64,000 nt of DNA from Mytilus californianus (lineage: Eukaryota > Mollusca > Bivalvia > Mytilida > Mytilidae): positions 5,533,501 to 5,597,500 of the forward strand of contig NW_026262701.1 of NCBI RefSeq assembly GCF_021869535.1. Direction: 5' to 3'. The notes under the pieces were generated by a model. It made no database searches, had not been told where the DNA came from, and was given only the letters and a program-made list of their open reading frames with translations. Shown in pieces: positions 47,401 through 59,400 of the stretch (position 1 is its first letter; every line of letters begins with the position of its first letter). The position numbers were made by a program, and so were the translations under genes.

Positions 47401-50400
47401 TTGTTTAGATGATTTGAGTCAACAAAAAAAAACAACAGCAAGTCTTAATTATATGACACTCAAACTGGGAAGAGGATAACTAGGCCAATATATAATGTCC
47501 CATTTTCAAAGCACTCAGTTTTGCGTAGTAAGAATTCTTTGTGATAAATATAGCTACTTTTATGATACCAACCAATCAGAATCTTTGTATTCAATCTCCA
47601 AATTGGGTAATAAATCCATTATCTGTACTAGAAGATTATTGGCATTGGTCAGTTGGTCAATTGCTACTAATCTGTCTGTGTTCCGGTGCATTTCAAGTAA
47701 AACACTGCCGTCTTTATGCTGTGCCAGAAAAATAATATATGCACAATGAATCAGCAAATTCTGACCTGTGAAAGCCTAAAAATGATTGGCGAGCACTTGT
47801 ACTTGTTTGAACAAAAATTCAAACAGGAAAACCAATGGTCTAATCTATATAAAAAACATGAAACAAGAAACACTTATGAACCACATCAACAAACGATAAA
47901 TTTTAATATAATAATTTTGTTGTTAGGAGTAAGGAAGTAAACATTTTTTTACAAAATAAACAAATTTGTTGTTAACAGTACAGAAGTGAAAATTTATCGT
48001 CGTACTAAATTCTTATCAAAGGTGGTACATATTAAAAATAGTGAGACGAGTTATTACACAAAATAAGTAAACATTGAATTTCAGAAATGCATTACAAATT
48101 GTGTTAACAGGTCAAATCAACACAAAAGTAAGATTTGAGAGTACTCGCAGCTACTGAAAGATAGTTAAAAGACGAAAACAATTAATAATATGAAATCATG
48201 CATCTGAGACTAAAATCAATTAAAACACATCCCAGGGATTTAGTGTATTAATGCCATGGATAGTCAAAGAAGACATGACTTGTGCAATGCCAAAATAAAA
48301 GTATCGACAGGCAGTAGGATCGTTAGGATTTAACCTTATAATAGATATGTATCATGTTATATAAAGATAAAGCAATCTCTAAATAGAAAATAAACATGGA
48401 TGTGTATTTAAACATCCCAAAAACCATTCGAAAAGAATACAAATTTAGTTATTTTTTAATTTGTTGATGACAAAATCGATGTAAGTGCCAATGTAAACAA
48501 TATTCAAAGATCTTATTACAACATTTATAAGATAACCTTTACTAATAAAAATTAAGTTTGTTTAAAGGTTGGATGAGTTTACACGGATCACATAGTAATT
48601 TCCGCGCTTTTAGTACAATATTACCGTAAAATTTAGGATGTGAAATACTGTTTTTAATAAGTTTTCTACAGGTACAGCCAAATTTACTAATCAAATCTTT
48701 GTATCTATGAAAAAATTTAGTAAATGCTTTAAGTTATTTAAGGTAACGAAATCCCTGACTTTATAATTTATCAGTGATGCATTGATTACGTTCATTAAAA
48801 TCTATGACATCACTACACACACTGGCATAACGAACGAGTTGAGATATATAAACACCGTATGATGGAGCCAAAGGAACATTGCCATCTAAAAAAGGAAAAT
48901 TAACAACAGGGAATGAAAAATCGTCTCTTTCCTCGTAAATTTTAGTATGGAGTTACCCATTAGAAATTGAAATGTCTTAATCTAGAAAAGGACAACTACA
49001 TGATTTGAACAAGCTTTATTGAATGTTCTTACTGAAGGTAGCCTTTTCAGGAGACAAAGATTTTCACATATTCCATTGTTATGATCAAGATGGAGAACCT
49101 GTTCTTTTACTTCTTTTCTATCTTTTCCTTGGAGATTTTCACTCATAAATTAAAATTGAGATCAAACCTTATAACTTTTTGCAGAATCATTTGGACAAAT
49201 ATGGATAATATTCACGCTATTTGTTTGAGTTAGTTGAAGTTTTTGGCTTGTGATTTAATATATATGATATCACAAAGAATAAAACTTCTTTTTTTTGTGG
49301 AGATTCATTTTCGTTATAAAGATAAGTTTTGAATTCAATGAAAGCTAGCTCCTGTTTGCACAGCGTTTTATTTTTTTGATGAGGATATGATGAAATATTT
49401 TGCCAGTATTGATTAGAGAGCTACCATTTGATTTTTATGGGGGGCTAGGATGAAAAATTTTGTCCTGCATTTTTTTTTGGTTGTAATCTCTGTCGTCTGT
49501 CCTGCCTTTTTTTTTTATTAGTTTATCCTGACTTTTTTTTACATAAATTGTCATCCTGCCTTTTTTTTTGCCAAGTTGCTCATCCGCCTTTTTTTTTTTA
49601 CTCAAAACTCCTGTCCTGCCTTTTTTTTTCAAATTTCATCCTAGCCCCATCCCCCCCCCCCCCCATTAAATTATATGGTAGCTCCCTTAGAAAATGTTTC
49701 ATGATTGCAGTTACTGATCTTACAAGTTTTCTATCCTTTACATTTAGTTGCATGTTTACACACAGGTGAAAATAAGTTTAAAGAGGAATCAATTAAACAG
49801 ACAGATAACTGTAAAGAAGATAAATTTGATGAAGATACAAAAAAGAATGAAAATTTTGAAACACGTAAACAATACAGAGTTGATGTAACAAGAAAATTTT
49901 CAAATGAGAAAGAAGTAAAAGATGATGAAAAGACAAATTCTGCAATGGATTGTTCTGGCAGCGAGTTGTCTAGCAGTAGTACTGAAAACGTTCCTATTGG
50001 TCAACACAAAAGGAAGCAGTATAAAGATGGACATCAGAAAAGTATGAACTTGTATGCAACCATCAAGAGCTTTTTATACATGATTATCACCAGTATTCCA
50101 TTGCATCAAGTATAAATTCCTTTCATATTTTCAAACTATTGATTTTATGCTCAATACTTACCGGTTATCCAAGATGGCTACAATGTACAACTATGTTGGA
50201 AGAACATGTAAATGGCTTCCTCTGCCAAGTTTTCATTATAATTAATGCTCAAACAAAGCTATCTTGCAAATAATATGTTCTTTTGATTTAAATCTAAACA
50301 ATGAAGAAGGCAAATTTCAGTATTTTTAATGACTTAGAAGGTGTACAAAGCTTTAGACTTATCATTTGTACTTAATTACTGGCAATTTTTGTAATTCAGA

Positions 50401-53400
50401 GAAAATGAAAGTAACAGATAAAGGAGAATCTTCTGTTATCAAAGAAGAAAAGAATGATGACAGAAAGAGAAAACAGAGCATGATTGGAAAAGGAAAAAGT
50501 ATAATCATTACCATTCTTATCACAGCTTAACACACATACACATATGCTCAGTAGTTTTCACCTTTTTCATACAATAATGATTATTTGAAAACAATTTACA
50601 AGCATTTTGACAGATGTAGAAGATAATGAAATGCAAAAATTATTTTTTTGGGGTGTGCTTTGTTTCTTTCCTGTGAGTTATTTTAAAAGCCAGCCGATTA
50701 TTGTCTTCTTTCTCTTAATTTAAATTCAGTGTATTGTCTCAAACAAGCTTGTTGTGCATCTCTTTCTCTTGCTATCTTTTGTTTCTTGTAAAACTTTCAG
50801 CAGATACAGATCCATTACAAATAGCAGAATATATATACTCTAAATTTTTAAGTTATGTTTATTAGAAATTAATCAGTTATCATACAGATAGTGTTTCACT
50901 AATACTGTGAATTCATTCATTTTCATGGGTACTGTAAATTCAGAAATTTGTGTGAGGTTTTTATGCGAGTAATGCAACTAGGTGAGTAATGCAATGATGT
51001 GAACTGGCTTTCTGATTACTGAAACATAGACCTGTATGCAGATTTTTTTGAAATCGCAGTAACTAAACTCGCATTTTTATCCATTCTTTGAATAATCCCA
51101 ATAATAAATGCACGCAAAATTTTCTGAATTTACAGTACCAATTTTTGTGGATTGAGAAAAAATTGTATTTTTGTGGATATATGATTTGATGGTTTAGCCA
51201 AAGTCTGCATACAAGTAAGCCTTTTGAAAATGTGTTTTCGTTGAACATTTAAATTCATGGTTCACCCTTTCCCACGAAATCCACCAAATTAGTATTCCAC
51301 AAATAATACATGAATGCACAGTAACTATCACTGACAAAAGGTTGGCACAAATGAATGACAGTAATATCAGTTTAGCAAATAATATTGTTGGACTTCAAAA
51401 GAGAGCTTATGATCTAACATACATGATACTCTTATAAAACTTTTGGATTTAGTGATGCTGCTGATAGATTTACCTAACTAACAAATAGATTCTGAAATAT
51501 AACAAATTTCTGAGGTGAAAAATTATAAAATTCAATATTGACACCACACTCATCTTGAGAAATAAATTGACTAAGTTTTTGCCAATATATAACCAAGAAT
51601 ATTTTAACCTTCTTTATAATTTAAGAAAAATCTTTTAGTGCTAGAAATACTTTTTATAAGGCATACATTCACCATCTAATTTTATTCTGCTTTAAACAGA
51701 TTGTACAAAAAATTATTTATTATCCCCAAATCAAAATTAAAATGCCAAAATTTGATTCGCTAAAAAATTAACCACTATTTTTTTAACGGCCAAAATATGC
51801 CAACTACCAAAATATTCTTATTTATTGTACCATATAATGATGCATATGAAAATGTCATTAATATATACCTTTTAATCAGATTTCCACAGGTATAGTACAT
51901 GGCTAAAGGATATGTCACTATCAACTTTCTATATATATCATATAAAACATTTTTTTTTTCAAAAATAAATATATTAGAAGATGCAGAATTGTCTAAAATG
52001 TAAAATCACAAAAATACTGAACTCCGAGGAAAATTCAAAATGGAAAGTCCCTAATCAAATGGCAAAATCAAAAGCTCAAACACATCAAACAAATGGATAA
52101 CAACTGTTATATTCCTGACTTGGTACAGGCATTTCCTTATGTAGAAAATGGTGGATTAAACCTGGTTTTATAACTAGCTAAACCTCTCACTTGACAATGA
52201 TGTGTGAACAAAACAAACAGGCATAATAGGTAAAAATGTCAAAAATAGGGGTACAGTAGTCAACATTGTGTTATAATCTTAATCACTATGATAACAAACA
52301 AATATGTAACAAAGAAGCACAAAAAGGAATATAGACAAAAGCTAAATTATATCTGGTTATTTGGTCATAGTTTTTGTCTCGCCTTGACGGAGTCAAAAAG
52401 CGAGACATAGGTATGCTGTTTCCGGCGTCGGCTGTGGCGGCGGTGGCGTCAACAATGTATTAGTTTGTGATTAGGTCTAGTTCATGGTGAACCACTAGTG
52501 GTAGGTCAATGATATTTGGTATGCAGTTGTTTTAGCATTGGCACATCTCATTACCATGGAAATTATTTGGCCCTGCCCCCTCTGAGTCAAGGTCTATTGA
52601 CTTTGAAACTTTTCATAGTTAACATGTATTAGTTTGTGATTAGGTCAATTTATGGGGAACCACTAGTGGTAGGTCAATGATATTTGGTATGCAGTTGTAT
52701 AAGCATGGGCATATCTCATTTCCATTGAGATTATTTGGCTCCGCCCCCTTAGTCATGGTCTATAAACTTTGAAAATTTTGCTAAGTTTACATGTATTAGT
52801 TTGTAATTAGGTCAGTTCAAGGGGAACCATTAGTGGTAGGCCAATGTTAATTGGTGTTCAGTTGTATAAGCATTAGCACATCTCATTTCCATGGAGAATA
52901 TTTGGCCCCGCCCCATCAGTCATGGTCTATTTACTTTGAAACTTTTGCTTAGTTTACATGTATTAGTTTGTGATTAGATCAGTTTAAGATGAGCTGCAAA
53001 TGTTAAGTCAATGATATTTGGTATGCAAATTTATTGACATTTGCAAGTATCGTTTCCATGGAGATTATATAGCCCCACCCCTGATCATGGTTCATTGACT
53101 TTGAAACTTTTACATAGTTTACAAGTTAATGTTTGTGTTTAGGTTTGTTTAAAGGGAACGACTTATAATAAGTCAATGGTATTTGGTATGCAGTTGTATT
53201 AGCATTGGCACATCTCATTCCATGGAGATTGTTTAGCCATGTACCTTCAGTCATGGTTCATCGACTTTGAATATTTGCATTACTTACATGTTAAAGTATT
53301 GCAATTTTAATTTCAACATTTGCATTATCAAAATTATTATTGAAAAAAATGTGGTTTTATATGAAATATATTTTGAAAAATCACAATTGACATATAATTA

Positions 53401-56400
53401 TGGCCACATGCTGTATATGCAAACTTTAAAACCGAATCTTTGTATTCACTTAAGAATTTAGTTAGAGAGTTTTTAAGTAATTCATGGTTACAAAATCTCT
53501 GAATTCATTTTTTACCAGGAATACATTCATTGAAATCTATATATGTCACTACAGACACCATTATAGAAAAAGAGTCGGGGGAATATACACTTAAGATGGC
53601 GCCAGAGAAACATCAGAACAATGATTGCTGTTACTTTAGATTAATGTCAAGTTTTGTTTTCTCCTTCAGAAAAACTCAAAGTTGAAGATGTAGGAGAATC
53701 ATCTGTAGACCCACAAACATCAGGTGATAGTAGTACTCAGATAGGACAGCTGGAAACTGTATTTGGAACAATAAAAGATAAAGTGAATATCCAGGAAAAA
53801 TATGCAGAAACACAAGCTGGACCTAGTACTAGCAGATTTGAAAATTCTTTAATTTTTGGTAACACAGGTAAAAGCACAAATGAAAACAGTTCAGGAGGTA
53901 AATCAAGACCTTCAATAAAAGAAGCTAAGGAATCTGAAACTGAGCAGAAAAACAAAGACCAAGCTGAGAGAGAAAGAGTTCCATTTAAAAAAGATGGGAA
54001 ACAGGATAAAGACACTTCAGAGGATGACAGTTCTGATAGTAATGATTCTGACGCTAGCAAATCAGGTACAGGTAACACAAAAATGCAAGAGGATCCAACA
54101 GGGAAGAAGAAGAAGAAAAGAAAATTAAGAAAAAAGAGGGGAAAAGGTGATACAGAAACTAAACAAAATCCTGAAACAAAAGTGGACAAACCTGAATCAG
54201 CAAAAGTATCTGATGTAAGCGTAAAAATGTAATGTTGTTTAATTTAACCTTGAATATCATCCATGGATGAAAATTTAAGGATGGAGGAACTTTCACCATA
54301 ACAAAACCCAACATCTACAGTGTGCTTGAAAGTATTTCATTCCTTCATACCATGTAAGGAATGGTGAACAAGCTAATATATTGCTTATAATTTTTATTTC
54401 ATTATATAATAACCAATATTTTCATTAATAAAAACTCACAGTACAATTTATTTTCTATAGTCTTATCATTACATAATTATTTCCAAATTACAAAACCAAG
54501 TTAGTTATGATAAATGTCAACAATAATTCTATTTTTTTCTTATTAAGAGACAGAAAATGGATGGAACAAGATTGACTAAAGCAGGAAATGGGTAGGTACA
54601 GATAGCTGTCATAATCATTGATAAAATTGAGAATGGAAATGGGGAATGTGTCAAAGAGACAACAACTAGAACCAAAGAGCAGAAAACTGCAGAAGGCCAC
54701 CAATGGGTCTTCAACACAGCAAAAAAATTCTGCACCCGGAGGCGGGCTTCAGCTGGCTCCTAAACAAAATGTGTCCTAGCTATATATACAAATGGCTTAT
54801 GCAGATATTTTCATTTTGATTGATTTTAGTCAAGGTTTAAGGAAATTTAATACAAGCTTATAGTATGAGGATGTCAAGCAGGTAGCTGGTGGTTGTGGAA
54901 AAGTGCATTTTTTGTGAAATCAACAGCAGTTTCAACCCAGATCCTTGAAAATTTATAGAAAGATTGCACACATATTAAGGATTAAAACTACTAATTCATA
55001 GCCCTATTGCTTTCTATGTTAAATTCTGCAATTTCATCCATTCATAGATAATTTTGCGTATAGTTCAGATAAAATGACAGTCATTTCATGTCTAAACTAT
55101 ACCTGATCCTGATTTGTGCTGAAAAATTCAACTTACCGGTACATTTAATTGCATTTTAGTGCACACTGGTTCCTGCAAGTTTGGTAGTTCAAAAACAGGT
55201 ACTTCTTATATGAGCAACAGGGCTCTTCCTATTTAAATTTCATACATATTTTTATTATTCAAAAGAAACTTCCAACAAGGATTATTCAGTGATCTCAAGA
55301 CCTTAATGTTCTTTGTGACCGGGCCTGTATCAGTGGTTCTATGCTTTAAAGGTATACATACACCTGCTATAATGAATTGGTTGAGGACTCTACAAGACTT
55401 TAGAACTAAATAATTTTTAGGACCCTTCATCGAGGATGCCAGATTCCTATAGTTTTTCAACTCCCTCAGGCAAAGTTAGCCTTAGAAGGATTTGGCTAAT
55501 ATTTTAGGTCCTTTTTTATTATATCAGCTCTTCAACTGTTTTAGTCCTTAAACATCCTTGGCTTTCAAATATTTGGCTTTGGATGAAGGTAAATCCAGAA
55601 ATCCACTTTTGACACCTAAATTCTATAATGTTTTGTTTTCATTTTTTCACTTTGCCTGTCTATCCCTTTGTCTGTCTTTCTGTTTGTCCTTCTGTCTGTC
55701 TGTCTTTCCATTCGTCCTTAAATGTACATTGTAGGAGGCCAATGAAATTTTGCACAGATGTTGTGCATTATATGTGGATGTGCATATTATATTTTGTGAA
55801 TTTGGCTCATTGATTTGGGAAAAAACTTGAACATATCCCATAGTGGAGTTTTTACAGATTAATTATTTTTACTTTTTTGGCCCATAAGGCCAAGTGTTCT
55901 TTTATCATCACTTTGCCTCCGTTATCCCTCGTCATCTGTTAACTTTTGCAAAATGTTGTACTCTGAAACTACTGGGCTAAATTTTACCAAACTTGTCCAC
56001 AATAACTCAAAAAATGCTTAAATGCTTTTTTCATGAAACTTCGGGGGCGTGTTTATATTTATTGAAATAAGCTCCCTTTTGTTTTTTTTATAAATTCTTA
56101 TATGACATTGCGAAGGGTACCACTGTGTGTGCATGTATTTTTTTCCTTTTAAGGGGAAGTGGGGGGGGGGGGGGGGGGGGGGGGAATCTATTTGAGTAGT
56201 TCTCGCTGTATTTCTAGTTGATCATATTTAAAGCATATAGATGAGCTAAAAGTGTGACAGGCGTATCATGCGCTCATGGCGCAGCATTTATTGCCTATTA
56301 ACCTGAAAACTATAACAGAATGAAACTTGAAATGGCAAAAATGATCAGCAAGACAAGATCTGCATTTAAGTCAACTTGCCTAAAATCTTCGACTCCTTAT

Positions 56401-59400
56401 TGGAGTGTTTGCCAATGAGTGACAATTTAGTGACAATTTTTATCATTTGTTGGAGTTTTAGCCTAATATCTTAAAAATACAATAAATAAATTTGATTTTG
56501 ATTTTTGGTGTTTTAACGCCACTTTTAAGTACCGCTTTTGGGCTATTTCGTGGCGGCCAGTTTTTATTGGTGGAGGAAGCCGGAGTGCCAGGAGAAAACC
56601 ACGACCTTCGATAGGATAAATGACAATCCTAGTCAATTAAGATTGGAGTCGAGTGCACCCGCACGAGCGGGGTTCGAACTCACAACCTCAGTTGTGACTG
56701 GCTAGTGATTACAGTAGTAACTACTTAGACCACTCGGCCACCGAGGCCCCTACAATAAATAGATAGAAACTTAAATAAGCAGAATTTATAAGCAAGACGA
56801 TATCTACAAATGAATTACAGTGACTTGACTGTAAGTGTTGCTCTCCACCTATTGCAACTGATTCAAAATTCTGACCAAATTGCAATTTGTTTTATAAAAC
56901 CAAACTGTTCAACGGGTCAGAAATTTGAACAAACTGCTGTAGAAAACCACAGTCAAGTCGTGAAAGTACGAGGTGATAAAATAAAGGATACTTACAATCC
57001 TATAAGACTTTAATTCCACTTCAATGTTATTATGAAAAATCAGTCTAACAGTTTGTATAGAAATTTTATTGTTATTGTCATGCTAAAGGTGATAGGTAGT
57101 AATTTTGAATTGCTATAAAAATGTTCAAACTAAGCTTTCATACAATTTTTCTTTCGAAAAGTCTTCTATATTCATAAGAATCAGACATCATTTGAGTTAA
57201 AACATTTCATATTCAGTAAAATATGTGTGAAATTATAATACGTTGTTAGGAAGTTTCCATGGGAGATAATCAATTTATCTTTCGAAAAGTATTCTATATT
57301 CAAAAGAATAATGTTTTAGGTTATCTCCCATGGAAACTTATTAACACTGTATTGTAATTTCACATATATTTTACTGAATATAAGATGTTTTAATTAAAGT
57401 CTTATAGGATTGTAAGTATGCTTTATTTTATCACCTTGCACTTTCACGACTTGACTGTGGTTTTCTACAGCAGTTTGTTCAAATTGGTATTACAAAACAA
57501 ATTGCAATTTGGTCAGAATTTTGAATAAGTTGCAATAGGTGGAGAGCAACACTAACAGTCAAGTCACATTAACATTGTCAAAATTGTATATTGACTCCAT
57601 ATTGGAGTTCTTGCTTTTTAAATGCAATTTCAACCAATATTTGTGTTTTTGTTTAATATCTAGAAAACTATTAAAGATAAATATACACTTTATAATGCAT
57701 AAATGATCAGCAACAGAGCAAGATAGGATCTACTCAAGTATACCAATTATCAAATGGCCAGGATCCACAGATTGTTTCTTAATTTTGATGAATGGAAAAA
57801 TAAAATAGGAAAAAATGGTAAAAGATTTACCCTAATCAGCTTTGTTGAGTCCCCACTAGTACATTGTTTTACCCCCTTTTTGCCACCGGGTATTCAGGAA
57901 ATATTTTTTTTCACTTGTTGAAAACATCCAAGGGAACTCTAGTAAATTTGAAGCGTGTGTAATGTTTTGCAGTATTTTCATGGAAAAGGCCAATCTCCAT
58001 CATCAATTAGAAATGCTTGTAAATGATTCTAGAACACTTCACAGGTGTTGAATTAAGACAAAATCACAAGAAGAACAATTGTAAAAGTTTTTTTTACATG
58101 AACCAGATATTGGAATAGAACTTGTAAATAGGGCAAAAATACAGTGAGAGTGTGTGGAAAATCTGTACTTAAGAGAGGTCACTTTTAAGAATACAACTTT
58201 GAAACTAAAACTTATCTGTTCTTTATTGAAAGACTGTCAGATATAGTCATCACATTAATTGTTGAAGGACCCTAAGGTAAAATTAAACACATGCAGCAGT
58301 ATGAAACTCCAAACCATAACCAATAACCGATTATGTTTTGTATTTTATACATCATTATGTTGAGCTGGTTCCCGACTGACTCCTTTTCTTTTTTCGAATC
58401 GTTTGTAACAAGCAGAATCCTGTTTAAGTTATGCAATGCTGTGAAAAGAAATGAGAAATTTGTGAAGAAGCTTTTGATTTTAATACATATCAGTTAATAT
58501 TGAATTTCTAAATAAAAATTTGCGTATTTATAATGATAAGTAAGTTAATGGTTTTGAAAAGAAATAAACTTACCCTCTACAATTTCAATAACAATGATTT
58601 GGAACTACAGGGCCAATTGGAACTAAACTTTTCCACAATTATCATCGAGATATTAGTCATGAATTAGATTCTGGTCTTGAATTTTGGAGTGTGTCCATTG
58701 GTTAAAGTTCACAAAGACCTAGGTGAGTGACACAGGATCTTTAGAGCCTCTAATTTAAATTACAAGTACTTTTTTGTTTCATAGTTCTGGTAATGCAGAT
58801 AAAACACAAGGAAGACGACAAATTTCCAGTTCCTGTATTGATGTTTGTTTCAATGCTGTCATATCACCTACACTACTTTCAAATCCAGAAACAGACTCTG
58901 TGGTTGTGACTTTTCCAAGATTTGTCAACGAAGAATTTAAGATGAAACTGGACAGGTATGGGGAAGGAATGATCGGTTGTGATTTTGAAAACTTCCAAAT
59001 GTGTACTATATACATGGCTGATTACAATAATTAAATTTCCAAATAGTTTTAATCTTCAAAATTCTATTGTAAGCAATGTGTTTGAGAAGAAAAAGAAAAT
59101 CTATATTTGTGGGGCTTAATTGCATTCACCTAGTCCAGCAATCATTTTAAAGAAATGTGTAGTAAAACTTAACAGTTGCAATATATTTGTATTTGTCAAT
59201 TTTGTTGTTGTAGGTTTATATCAGATGGATATATAATTGGCTCTGTGACTGTACCTATAGCAAAGGACTTAGTTTCAGGAAATTATAGGCCATTACACTA
59301 CAACTATAAGGTTTATCATGGAGAAGCAAAGGAAAAAGCAACTTTGGAATATTTTCATTTCTCAGGTGGAAAAGAGGGACACATGAGAAAAGTCTTAATA

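Noticed and set aside
47495-47940. Cluster of ORFs on both strands in intron 2 of the plus gene
   Set aside because: They overlap in several frames, none is phase-compatible with neighbouring exons, and none has a recognised motif.
53737-54189. 150-codon minus-strand ORF
   Set aside because: Antisense shadow of exon 5 of the plus gene; hydrophobic low complexity only.
56660-56750. Functional tRNA-Leu/Ser gene on the minus strand
   Set aside because: A and B boxes are present but it is the head of a 262-bp element with tail and target-site duplication, so it is a SINE.
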